Below, one piece after another: positions 1-6,170 of a stretch of 15,039 bases of DNA (the first letter of the stretch is position 1; the number at the start of each line of letters is the position of its first letter). The stretch lies in assembly GCA_902488835.1 (NCBI GenBank), contig CABTXQ010000030.1:1-15039 (forward strand), given 5' to 3'. This DNA comes from an uncultured Ileibacterium sp. Lineage in GTDB: Bacteria; Bacillota; Clostridia; Peptostreptococcales; Anaerovoracaceae. A program made the position numbers and the translations under genes. Under the pieces are notes generated by a model. That model saw nothing but the letters and a program-made list of their open reading frames with translations. It did no database searches and was not told the DNA's origin.

Positions 1-124
1 ATTTTCTGACTTCTGGTCGCTCTGACCAGAAGTTGATTCTGTATCATTTTCTGACTTCTGGTCGCTCTGACCAGAAGTTGATTCTGTATCATTTTCTGAC
101 TTCTGGTCGCTCTGACCAGAAGTT
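1..124. repeat. 45-bp tandem repeat array with a hairpin in each unit (inside parB)
   Basis: Nearly identical 45-bp units begin at 1 and 46, and a third partial unit runs from 91 to about 124. Each unit contains a perfect inverted repeat with 10-base arms ACTTCTGGTC and GACCAGAAGT around the loop GCTCT, at 9-33, 54-78 and 99-123. The unit length is a multiple of three, so the parB frame is kept. The array reaches the first base of the window and may continue beyond it. Confidence 0.95.
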
Positions 125-612
125 AAATCTGACCTTTCTCCCTGTCTACTTATTGCTTCAAATATATTTCTATATGCCCATCCTTTTTCAAGATCTGTTA
201 CTTCTTCACGCTGTAAATTTGTGTCTGCAACAATAATACTTGCTTCTACATCATCTACATCCTTAATTATCGAAGGTATTTCAATAAGCCCTGCTGCTTT
301 TGCTCCTCTCACTCTGTTATGACCTGCAAGAATTTCATAGCTATCCTCGTCTATTGGTCTGACAGTTATAGGTGTTAAAATGCCATGTGATTTTATACTT
401 GCTACAAATTCATCCCACTCATCACCTGAAATAGCTTTAAAGTGATTAAGCTTACTTTCTTGTAGTTTTTCAATACTAATACTCTTTACACCATCGGCAT
501 TGTCTTTTAGCCTTTTTTCTGCTCCACCGTATAAATCAGTTATGTTTTCTATATCGTTTCTTATAGATTCTTCATCTCTGACATATACTTTTTTTCTATA
601 ATTCATTGCCAT
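1..612 (-). CDS. parB: ParB-family partition protein, N-terminal part (runs off left edge)
   Basis: ParB-like DNA-binding protein that would work with the adjacent ParA in DNA segregation. The ATG at 612 follows a GAGGAG ribosome binding site; 204 residues are visible and the frame is still open at base 1. The ParB/Srx domain spans about residues 45-150 and includes the CTP/DNA-binding motif region AGHNRVRGAKAAG (96-108) and TNLQREEVTDLEKGWAYRNIFEA-type sequence after it (131-153). The segment SDLTSGQSDQK (161-171) fits the linker usually seen before the central HTH in plasmid-type ParBs. Here it is repeated in frame: units of 15 residues begin at 164, 179 and 194 and continue to the window edge. 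The HTH and C-terminal domain lie outside. It starts 16 bases after the zinc-ribbon gene stops, so it is the last visible gene of the operon. The family call is firm; how many repeats exist is unknown. Confidence 0.9.
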   Translation of the reverse strand, partial: MAMNYRKKVYVRDEESIRNDIENITDLYGGAEKRLKDNADGVKSISIEKLQESKLNHFKAISGDEWDEFVASIKSHGILTPITVRPIDEDSYEILAGHNRVRGAKAAGLIEIPSIIKDVDDVEASIIVADTNLQREEVTDLEKGWAYRNIFEAISRQGERSDLTSGQSDQKSENDTESTSGQSDQKSENDTESTSGQSDQKSEN

Positions 613-628
613 CTTTTTTCTCCTCTAT

Positions 629-853
629 CTAATACCTTTCATCAACTGGAATTTTTGCAACTTTCTTATTACACTCATAGCAAAAATAATAAATGCTCGT
701 TAATTTATATATCGCACTTTGGTGCATATCTGCGTTATAACAAGTTTCATCGCACTCGCCTTGATTGTTTACCATGAAATAACAATTTCCGGAATATCTC
801 ACTTTTTGATAAAAATTTTTTTCATTGCCACAATGTGGACATTTCAGTTTCAT
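629..853 (-). CDS. Small zinc-ribbon protein between parA and parB
   Basis: A 74-residue protein with two CxxC knuckles, C5-x2-C8 (CPHC) and C58-x2-C61 (CYEC), which are expected to bind one zinc ion. Between them lie extra cysteines (C24, C34, C38) and a segment NADMHQ (40-45). I recognise this as a general type of short zinc-ribbon protein found on clostridial mobile elements, but no specific function can be assigned. Its ATG overlaps the parA stop by four bases (ATGA), and a GAGGG ribosome binding site lies inside the end of parA, so translation is probably coupled. Its placement between parA and parB suggests an accessory role in partition or its regulation; that is inference. Confidence 0.8.
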   Translation of the reverse strand: MKLKCPHCGNEKNFYQKVRYSGNCYFMVNNQGECDETCYNADMHQSAIYKLTSIYYFCYECNKKVAKIPVDERY

Positions 854-1644
854 AATTTTCCCTCAAATTCATCAGTAAAAGAAGAAATAGCTTTCGCAAC
901 TGCGTTATCTTTATCATATGTTTTTATGCTGACTTTCATAATCTGACTTTCTTTCAGTTTTACGCTTGCCGGAATTACAGTATCAAATACTCTTAATTTC
1001 CCAAACAATTCTCTGATTACACCAATCATATCTTTACATAAGTTTGTCCTAACATCTGCCTTATTTATCAGAACTCCTGCAACTGATAATCTAGGATTAA
1101 AGAAGCTCTTAATTTTTGCAAGCTGATTCAAAAGGCTTTCCATTCCATCTGTAGAAAATTCATCAGCTTCTGTGATAATAAGAACCTCATCACTTGCAAC
1201 TAGAGAATTTTGAAAGTCTACCTCTATCGAGGGTGCATTGTCTATTAAGATATAATCGTATTGTTTTACTTCAGCTATATCATCAATAAATAGTTTTAAC
1301 ATTGTTTCTCTTGCCATAGCTATATTAAGTGCAATCTTAGTATCTGCCATATCTATACAGCATGGTATTACTTCAAGATTACTATTTATCCCGGACTTAT
1401 ATATATAATCTTCAGGATTTATTTTTTCACCTTTCATAACTGCATTAAGTGCAGCAGCTATTGTATAGACTGCATTATTATCTTTTCGTATTTTTATCCC
1501 TGTAGCTTTTGTTAAATTTCCCTGGCTATCAAGATCAATCAACAATACTTTATTACCTCGTTCGGCAAGTTCAGCTCCTAGATTCATTGTTATTGTAGTT
1601 TTTCCTACTCCACCTTTATGATTTACAACTGATATTATTTTCAT
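850..1644 (-). CDS. parA: ParA/Soj-type partition ATPase
   Basis: Cytosolic, nucleoid-binding Walker-type ATPase that with ParB moves plasmid or chromosomal DNA. Numbered from the ATG at 1644 (264 residues), it has the deviant Walker A motif KGGVGKTT (10-17) with the signature lysine K10, the Walker A' region LLIDLDSQGNLT (34-45), and Walker B YILID (131-135). An open frame extends 11 codons upstream to 1677, but the 1644 start is preceded by AGGGGG at good spacing and puts the Walker A motif where short ParAs have it. There is no N-terminal HTH, so this is the short form, which normally does not repress its own operon. The stop overlaps the zinc-ribbon start. It lies 10 bases after the preceding gene. 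Confidence 0.95.
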   Translation of the reverse strand: MKIISVVNHKGGVGKTTITMNLGAELAERGNKVLLIDLDSQGNLTKATGIKIRKDNNAVYTIAAALNAVMKGEKINPEDYIYKSGINSNLEVIPCCIDMADTKIALNIAMARETMLKLFIDDIAEVKQYDYILIDNAPSIEVDFQNSLVASDEVLIITEADEFSTDGMESLLNQLAKIKSFFNPRLSVAGVLINKADVRTNLCKDMIGVIRELFGKLRVFDTVIPASVKLKESQIMKVSIKTYDKDNAVAKAISSFTDEFEGKL

Positions 1645-1654
1645 TTTCTGCCCC

Positions 1655-2050
1655 CTATATGATTTCTCCAAGCTCAAAAGCTACACCATAGATATATTTT
1701 GCATATTGCATTCTTAGATATGACGGACTGTAATTATATTTATCAGCAACTTCATCCCATGTTATGCCTTTTGAATAATGTTTACTTGCATATTCCCAAA
1801 TGGGATTTCTTACATCTTCACTAACCCAATCAAGTCCTTTTTCAATAGCTTTAACGATTGATTCCATAAAACTTTTATTTATAATATCCTCTTTTGTAAT
1901 ATTTAATTTTGACTTATTTTCTATGCTGAAAATTTTTTCTTTAAATTCGGTATATGCTCTAAGTCTTGCTGTAACTACAATATATGCAGGTTTTGACAGT
2001 CCATAGCAATTTTTTGGTAATTCATAATTTTTATCATATAGCGTTGACAC
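1655..2050 (-). CDS. Small hypothetical protein with probable C-terminal HTH
   Basis: A 131-residue protein that I do not recognise as a named family. It begins with GTG at 2050, preceded by GAGGTG at a spacing of about six bases; no ATG is better placed. The C-terminal part ITWDEVADKYNYSPSYLRMQ (about 95-114) reads like a helix-turn-helix, with the DEVADKYNYSPSYL pattern seen in small phage and plasmid regulators. The N-terminal half is charged and likely helical. It lies 22 bases after the replisome-organizer-like gene and 10 bases before parA, so it is part of the same transcript. A DNA-binding role in replication or partition control is plausible but not shown. Confidence 0.75.
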   Translation of the reverse strand: MSTLYDKNYELPKNCYGLSKPAYIVVTARLRAYTEFKEKIFSIENKSKLNITKEDIINKSFMESIVKAIEKGLDWVSEDVRNPIWEYASKHYSKGITWDEVADKYNYSPSYLRMQYAKYIYGVAFELGEII

Positions 2051-2072
2051 AGCTTCACCTCATAAATATTTC

Positions 2073-2735
2073 CTATACTTTACCGATTTCTTCTCCCTTT
2101 TTTAGACATCTTTCATAATCTGTATCTATGAATTTATCATCTCCAAACCTTTTCTTATCGATACCTACACGCTTTATAATCTCTTCAGCATTTATATATC
2201 TGTCTTTTAGCTTCAAATATTCTTCTTCAGTTAGGAAGACATTTTTAAATAACCCATATGTTCTGCATTTTTCCAGTACAGCCTTTGTTTCTTCTTTTAA
2301 TGACAGCAATTTCTGTTCACTCTCTTTTGCCTTTAGTCTTCTTTCCTGTCTTTTTTCAGACTCTCTTGTTCGCTTACCAATTTTATCTTTTAAAAATGGT
2401 ATATGGATTATTGTATTTCCTGCTTCGCTCCAAACTTCGATCAACTGTTGATTTTTAAAGTAGTTTAAAGCTAATAACATTGATTCTGCTTCTTCTCCTA
2501 TGTCTTTACAAATTATTGGTGCTATTTCATCAGGAGAAAATCCTTGAACAGTTATATATCCTTTTGTTGGTGTTGCTAGTGAACATAATTCTAAAAATAT
2601 AACTACAAACTTATAACCATATACAGGAATGTGTTTCATATTCCTCATTCGTTCTTCAGTGAAAAATGTATAAATCATTCTGTAGTACCAAATGAATGTA
2701 TCTTCTGTAGTGTAATTATTCATCTTTATTACCAT
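2073..2735 (-). CDS. Replisome-organizer-like replication initiation protein
   Basis: A 220-residue protein. Its N-terminal 115 residues resemble the winged-helix domain of phage replisome organizers (Phage_rep_org_N type): FIWYYRMIYTFFTEERMRNM near 14-33, then GYKFVVIFLELCSLA (40-54), and ending with a turn near LIEVWSEAGNTIIHIP (98-113). The middle (115-160) is very rich in K, E and R and probably forms a long helix or coiled coil. The C-terminal 60 residues are unrecognised. Such proteins bind origin DNA and load the replicative helicase in low-GC phages and elements. The start is uncertain: ATG 2735 lies inside the end of the upstream gene (20-base overlap) close behind AAAGG, while ATG 2723 would shorten the protein by four residues. 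Position upstream of parA and parB supports a replication role. Confidence 0.75.
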   Translation of the reverse strand: MVIKMNNYTTEDTFIWYYRMIYTFFTEERMRNMKHIPVYGYKFVVIFLELCSLATPTKGYITVQGFSPDEIAPIICKDIGEEAESMLLALNYFKNQQLIEVWSEAGNTIIHIPFLKDKIGKRTRESEKRQERRLKAKESEQKLLSLKEETKAVLEKCRTYGLFKNVFLTEEEYLKLKDRYINAEEIIKRVGIDKKRFGDDKFIDTDYERCLKKGEEIGKV

Positions 2736-3033
2736 TACCTTTTATTTCATTTTCCTTTTGTTTATATATATCGAATATTATTGAAAGTTCATCTACTCCA
2801 TACGTTGTAAGTGCTTCTTTATATAAAGCGTTTTCTGGGCTGTACTTTGAATATCTCTTATATAAATATTCTTCTGCATCCATACCACGCTTTAGCTCTG
2901 TATATACGGTACTATCAGACACACTTAATTCTTCTGCTGCTCTTTTTGGTGTAAATCCCTCTTTACATATAAGAAATTCAAGTGCCTTTCTCATATCCCA
3001 ATCCCATATATTTTGTCCTATTCTTTTTGCCAT
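2716..3033 (-). CDS. Small HTH DNA-binding protein, first gene of the replication/partition operon
   Basis: A 105-residue protein with a clear helix-turn-helix of the homeodomain-like type at about residues 27-50: FTPKRAAEELSVSDSTVYTE, followed by LKRG. This arrangement resembles the N-terminal HTH of IS30-type transposases and of small regulators, but there is no catalytic domain. ATG 3033 is preceded by AAGGGGGAG, a strong ribosome binding site. The C-terminal third is charged and ends in KGNGNKDE. It overlaps the next gene by 20 bases. As the promoter-proximal gene next to the palindromes at 3120-3141, it is a good candidate for the operon's own repressor or an origin-binding factor; this is inference. 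Confidence 0.8.
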   Translation of the reverse strand: MAKRIGQNIWDWDMRKALEFLICKEGFTPKRAAEELSVSDSTVYTELKRGMDAEEYLYKRYSKYSPENALYKEALTTYGVDELSIIFDIYKQKENEIKGNGNKDE

Positions 3034-3084
3034 TTTCTCCCCCTTCTATTAACACCTATACTATATTTATTTATTCTTTTCTTT

Positions 3085-3112
3085 TTATAGTAATAGTTAT
3101 AGTAATAGTTAT
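3085..3112. repeat. Short direct repeats upstream of the replication operon
   Basis: The 12-base unit TTATAGTAATAG occurs twice in exact tandem (3085-3096 and 3097-3108), followed by the first four bases of a third copy. The repeats lie 52 bases upstream of the first gene of the replication/partition operon. They could be iterons, protein-binding sites or part of the promoter; I see no good consensus promoter here. Confidence 0.75.
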
Positions 3113-3119
3113 ATGTACA

Positions 3120-3141
3120 GACATTTGTCCGGACATTGTCC
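3120..3141. promoter_or_regulatory. Nested palindromes, candidate operator or origin-binding site
   Basis: GACATTTGTCC (3120-3130) and GGACATTGTCC (3131-3141) lie back to back. The second is a palindrome around a central T. The first is a near palindrome (GACA-TT-TGTC). The junction TGTCCGGACA (3126-3135) is a perfect 10-base palindrome. Three overlapping dyads in 22 bases upstream of an HTH gene fit a binding site for a dimeric regulator or initiator. The element's identity as an operator is inferred. Confidence 0.6.
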
Positions 3142-3230
3142 TAGACCATAACCTTTTTTTATGGCTTCAAGCTATATAACTGAATATTTAATAAATTGTA
3201 TCTCTTGTAATGCTTGAAATTCCAATAAAA

Positions 3231-3263
3231 AATTAAGCTGCACTTTCCTTGTGCAACTTAATT
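3231..3263 (-). terminator. Terminator of the amino-acid transporter operon
   Basis: Arms AATTAAG-C-TGCAC and GTGCA-A-CTTAATT pair with a single mismatch around a seven-base loop. On the minus strand the stem is followed by a run of T (complement of the A-run just left of 3231). It lies 53 bases after the stop of the ATPase gene. It also separates the transporter from the replication operon to the left. Confidence 0.75.
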
Positions 3264-3315
3264 ATAAAACTCAGCTTTAGTTCTAATTTTGCAGGTATAA
3301 TTACACCTACCTTTA

Positions 3316-4038
3316 TCATATTGCAAGTACTTGAGATAAGAAGTTCTTTGTTCTTTCTTCTTTAGGGTTCGATAGAACCTCTTCAGGACTTCCCTCTTCA
3401 ACTATATATCCACCATCCATGAAGAGCACCCTGTCTCCAACCTCTTTTGCAAAACCCATTTCATGTGTCACAACCGCCATTGCCATTCCTTCTTTGGCAA
3501 GTTCCTTCATTACATCGAGGACTTCTCCAACCATCTCAGGATCAAGTGCGGATGTTGGCTCATCAAATAGCATGATCTCCGGCTCCATAGCAAGTGCTCT
3601 CGCTATGGCTACACGCTGCTGCTGTCCTCCAGATAGAGAACCCGGGTATACATCTGCTTTTTCCGGTAGCTTGACCTTAGAAAGAAGTTCTCTTGCTTTT
3701 TCATAAGCCATTGATTTTTCAACACCTTTTACATTTATCGGTGCACATGTAATATTTTCAATTACTGTCATATTTGGGAAAAGATTGAAATTCTGGAACA
3801 CCATGCCCATCTTTGTCCTTACATCATTGATGTTTGATTCAGATATCTTTTCACCATCAATTATTATCTCTCCATCAGTCGGTATCTCAAGCATGTTAAT
3901 GCATCTTAACATCGTTGATTTGCCTGAACCTGAAGGACCGATTATACATACTACCTCACTGTCACCAATTTCTGCATTAATACCTTTTAACACTTCATTA
4001 TCGCCGAAGCTTTTTATTAAATTATTGATTTCAATCAT
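3316..4038 (-). CDS. glnQ: Polar amino-acid ABC transporter, ATP-binding protein (GlnQ type)
   Basis: Cytosolic ATPase that powers amino-acid uptake together with the permease and binding lipoprotein encoded just upstream. At 240 residues it has the usual family length. Visible motifs are Walker A GPSGSGKST (34-42), Q-loop Q82 in FQNFNLFPNMTV, ABC signature LSGGQQQR (135-142), Walker B IMLFDEPTSALDPE (155-168) and the H-loop histidine at 192 in VTHEMGFA. All residues needed for ATP hydrolysis are present. The start at 4038 follows AGGAGG located at the end of the permease gene, with only three bases between the genes. The gene symbol reflects the subfamily; the actual amino acid (glutamine, cystine or another polar one) cannot be told from the ATPase. 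Confidence 0.95.
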   Translation of the reverse strand: MIEINNLIKSFGDNEVLKGINAEIGDSEVVCIIGPSGSGKSTMLRCINMLEIPTDGEIIIDGEKISESNINDVRTKMGMVFQNFNLFPNMTVIENITCAPINVKGVEKSMAYEKARELLSKVKLPEKADVYPGSLSGGQQQRVAIARALAMEPEIMLFDEPTSALDPEMVGEVLDVMKELAKEGMAMAVVTHEMGFAKEVGDRVLFMDGGYIVEEGSPEEVLSNPKEERTKNFLSQVLAI

Positions 4039-4041
4039 TTA

Positions 4042-4707
4042 TCAAGCCTCCTGTGACATTTTCTTTTCCATTGTTGCAATGAGTTTAGTTAAAGATAGAG
4101 TCAAAATTAGATATACTAATGCTACACCTATGTATGCCGGAAATGTTTCAAATGTTGAAGCATTCCATAGATTGCCTCTTCTCATGATTTCAACTACCCC
4201 TACAAAGCTGAGAACTGATGTTTCCTTAATCAGGGTAACGAATTCATTTCCAACAGCAGGAAGAATAATCTTAATCGCCTGAGGAATTATAACTAGTCTC
4301 ATAGCCATCTTGTGAGGCATTCCAAGAGAACGTGCTGCTTCCATTTGCCCCTTATCTACAGCTTGCAACCCACTTCTTATTACCTCAGCCATGTATGCCG
4401 CACTATTCAAACCGCAGCATATTATTGCAGGTATAACGAGATATGGCCATGTAAAGTTGACATTATGAGATTGCAGCATTTGAGGAAGCCCATATGCAAA
4501 TATGAATGCCTGAACTACTAGCGGTGTTCCCCTTACAACATCTATATATACCTTAGCTATAACTTTTATTATCCTTATTTTTGACTGTCTCATGAGGGCA
4601 AGCAGAAGTCCAAATGCAGTACCTATTATTACGGCAATTATTGTAACTCCTATAGTTGTCGGTGCACCCTTTAGAGCAACTATAAAACCTTTGATGTACA
4701 ACGCCAT
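4042..4707 (-). CDS. Polar amino-acid ABC transporter, permease (HisM/GlnP type)
   Basis: Membrane subunit of the three-gene amino-acid importer, 221 residues, typical of the HisMQ family. It has several hydrophobic segments (for example 18-39, 63-75, 88-102, 165-173 and 185-205), the RGTPLVVQ motif (59-66) common to this family, and the EAA loop AYMAEVIRSGLQAVDKGQME then AARSLGM (104-130), which contacts the ATPase. With only one permease gene in the operon, it presumably works as a homodimer. ATG 4707 is preceded by AGAGGA with eight bases of spacing. It lies 34 bases downstream of the binding-protein gene with no terminator between. Confidence 0.95.
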   Translation of the reverse strand: MALYIKGFIVALKGAPTTIGVTIIAVIIGTAFGLLLALMRQSKIRIIKVIAKVYIDVVRGTPLVVQAFIFAYGLPQMLQSHNVNFTWPYLVIPAIICCGLNSAAYMAEVIRSGLQAVDKGQMEAARSLGMPHKMAMRLVIIPQAIKIILPAVGNEFVTLIKETSVLSFVGVVEIMRRGNLWNASTFETFPAYIGVALVYLILTLSLTKLIATMEKKMSQEA

Positions 4708-4741
4708 TAATATATCCTCTTTCCGTAGTTTTAAGAATCAA

Positions 4742-5533
4742 TTATTCAAACCATTTCTTATATATTTTGTCATATGTGCCGTCAGCTTTAATATTTTTGA
4801 GTCCTTCATTGATCTTTGCAAGAAGCTCTTTATTTCCTTTTTGTACGGCAAATCCGTATGATTCAGCATTGAGTACATCTCCAACAGCCTTTATTTTATC
4901 AGCATGCTTTTTCTTTGACATATAATTTTTTGCAACCGGCTGGTCCATTATAACCGCCTGAATGTCTCCATTTTCAAGTTGCTGAATAGCTTCGCTGTTC
5001 TTATTTAATATAACAGCCTTAGCAATCTTATTATCTTTCTTAAGATCGTTTACGAGATCTGCACTAGTTGTTCCTATCTGACCAGCTACTGCCATATCTT
5101 GAGTAAACGAATCAACCCCAGTTACACTGCTATCGCTCTTTACAAGAACCATTAGACCACTGTCATAATATGTATCTGAAAAATCTACCTTAGCCTGACG
5201 AGCCGGATCCTCAGCATTCATTCCTGCTGTAATCATATCAGCCTGCTTTGATTCAAGTGCAGGGATTAAAGCATCAAATTCAAGATTCTTATACTTAACC
5301 TTAAATCCCTGATCTTTAGCGATTGCATTCATAAGGTCCATATCAAAGCCAACAATTTCTCCCGCATCATTTGTGGTGTCAAAAGGTGGAAATGTAGGTT
5401 CCGTTACAGCCGTATATGTTTTAACATCCTTATCACCTTTAGCTTTATCCTTATCACCACACCCCGCAAGTCCTATCAAAACTATCATCATAACCGATAC
5501 AAAAATAATCTTAAATAAATTCATCTTTTTCAT
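4742..5533 (-). CDS. Amino-acid-binding lipoprotein of the ABC importer (SBP family 3)
   Basis: Extracellular solute-binding lipoprotein, 263 residues. A short positive N-terminus and a hydrophobic stretch (9-23) end in the lipobox LAGC with the lipidated cysteine at 25, after which a charged KDKAKGDKD linker follows. The mature domain shows the family 3 pattern: FPPFD (48-52), GEIVGFDMDLMNAIA (58-72), and DPARQAKVDFSDTYY (109-123) holding the arginine (R112) that usually binds the ligand carboxylate. The start follows AAGGAG with six bases of spacing. It is the first gene of the operon, as is common when the binding protein is needed in excess. Ligand is a polar amino acid by family; the exact one is unknown. 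Confidence 0.93.
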   Translation of the reverse strand: MKKMNLFKIIFVSVMMIVLIGLAGCGDKDKAKGDKDVKTYTAVTEPTFPPFDTTNDAGEIVGFDMDLMNAIAKDQGFKVKYKNLEFDALIPALESKQADMITAGMNAEDPARQAKVDFSDTYYDSGLMVLVKSDSSVTGVDSFTQDMAVAGQIGTTSADLVNDLKKDNKIAKAVILNKNSEAIQQLENGDIQAVIMDQPVAKNYMSKKKHADKIKAVGDVLNAESYGFAVQKGNKELLAKINEGLKNIKADGTYDKIYKKWFE

Positions 5534-5546
5534 AGCAAACTCCTTA

Positions 5547-5581
5547 TTAAATTATCATAAAAAAGTTAAATTATCGCGATA
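5547..5581. promoter_or_regulatory. Direct repeat and perfect palindrome in the transporter leader
   Basis: TTAAATTATC occurs at 5547-5556 and again at 5566-5575, 19 bases apart and so on nearly the same face of two helical turns. The second copy runs into the perfect palindrome TATCGCGATA (5572-5581). Both lie between the promoter and the ribosome binding site. They may be additional regulator sites. Confidence 0.45.
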
Positions 5582-5601
5582 CAAATATTTAATATGCGTA
5601 T

Positions 5602-5629
5602 ATTATACATATTACTGAATAATATGCAA
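5602..5629 (-). promoter_or_regulatory. SigA-type promoter of the amino-acid transporter operon
   Basis: Read on the minus strand: -35 TTGCAT (5629-5624), 16-base spacer, -10 TATAAT (5607-5602). It lies about 70 bases upstream of the lipoprotein start. The spacer is almost wholly occupied by an inverted repeat, described separately. Confidence 0.75.
5608..5626. promoter_or_regulatory. Palindrome in the promoter spacer, candidate operator
   Basis: CATATTA and TAATATG form perfect seven-base arms around CTGAA. The dyad fills the spacer between -35 and -10 of the transporter promoter, a position at which a bound dimer would block RNA polymerase. No regulator gene is adjacent. Confidence 0.6.
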
Positions 5630-5695
5630 TACTTTTTTCAGAAATTTTCATTTTTTTTATTATTAAATTTTCAAACATTTGGATTTTACTGCTTT

Positions 5696-5724
5696 TTGTG
5701 CTATAGTCATTAATTGGATAATAT
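5696..5724 (+). promoter_or_regulatory. Probable promoter of the GlsB/YeaQ-type gene
   Basis: TTGTGC (5696-5701), 17-base spacer, TAATAT (5719-5724), 32 bases before the start codon. The -10 box is good, the -35 moderate. It diverges from the amino-acid transporter promoter about 70 bases away. Confidence 0.5.
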
Positions 5725-5756
5725 TTTTAATTTTATAAATAGTAAGGAGATTTAAT

Positions 5757-6005
5757 ATGGGACTAATAGCATGGATAATTCTAGGTGCTTTATCAGGATG
5801 GATAGCAAGCATGATAATGAAGAAGAATGAATCGATGGGTGCTTTGGCTAATATAATAACAGGTATAATCGGTGCATTCATCGGAGGAATAGTTTTTAAT
5901 CTTATAGGAGCTGATAAGGTTACAGGACTAAATCTTTACAGCGTTCTTGTATCTGTAGTTGGAGCTTGTATTCTTCTATGGATCGTAGGTAAGATTAAGA
6001 AATAG
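5757..6005 (+). CDS. GlsB/YeaQ/YmgE-family small membrane protein
   Basis: An 82-residue membrane protein of the family once called transglycosylase-associated. It shows the typical three hydrophobic segments: GLIAWIILGALSGWIASMIM (2-21), ANIITGIIGAFIGGIVFNLI (31-50) and SVLVSVVGACILLWIVGKI (62-80). The glycine-rich GALSGWIAS and GIIGAFIGG patterns mark the family. Members are widespread and often stress-induced in bacteria, but their molecular role is not established. The start follows AAGGAG with seven bases of spacing. The gene has its own apparent promoter and a strong terminator, so it is probably a single-gene transcript. Confidence 0.9.
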   Translation: MGLIAWIILGALSGWIASMIMKKNESMGALANIITGIIGAFIGGIVFNLIGADKVTGLNLYSVLVSVVGACILLWIVGKIKK

Positions 6006-6033
6006 TATAGATTTCTATATATCAAAAATGGTT

Positions 6034-6060
6034 AAGCGGTGCAATTGTGCACCGCTTTTT
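6034..6060 (+). terminator. Rho-independent terminator after the GlsB/YeaQ-type gene
   Basis: Ten-base perfect stem AAGCGGTGCA / TGCACCGCTT around the loop ATTG, followed by a T-run. It is 28 bases after the stop codon. Confidence 0.95.
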
Positions 6061-6091
6061 ATGTTTCTTTTGTATAAAATATTTTTTCATA

Positions 6092-6120
6092 TTAACATAA
6101 ATGATTATCTAAATTAGTAT
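6092..6120 (+). promoter_or_regulatory. Possible promoter of the 3-hydroxyacyl-CoA dehydrogenase gene
   Basis: TTAACA (6092-6097), 17-base spacer, TAGTAT (6115-6120), 50 bases upstream of the start. Both boxes are imperfect, so the call is tentative, but the preceding gene ends in a strong terminator and a promoter must lie in this interval. Confidence 0.4.
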
Positions 6121-6170
6121 ATATTGAATGTGATATGAGCAATGAATAATTTATAGTGAAAGGAGCTATT

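Noticed and set aside
1..124. CRISPR array
   Set aside because: The whole 45-bp unit is repeated head to tail without variable spacers, and it reads through as part of ParB.
33..236. Plus-strand 67-residue reading frame
   Set aside because: It is the antisense of the parB repeat region; the ParB frame has domain motifs and a ribosome binding site.
1..3033. Classical chromosomal soj/spo0J locus
   Set aside because: No canonical Spo0J parS palindrome (GTTTCACGTGAAAC type) is seen, and the neighbours are replication-initiator-like rather than gidB or rnpA genes.
2716..3033. IS30-type transposase fragment
   Set aside because: Only the HTH resembles it; there is no DDE domain or inverted repeat, and the gene is intact with its own ribosome binding site inside an operon.
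6156..6170. GTG at 6156 as start of the dehydrogenase
   Set aside because: It would place the AAAGGAG ribosome binding site inside the gene; the ATG at 6171 is correctly spaced behind it.
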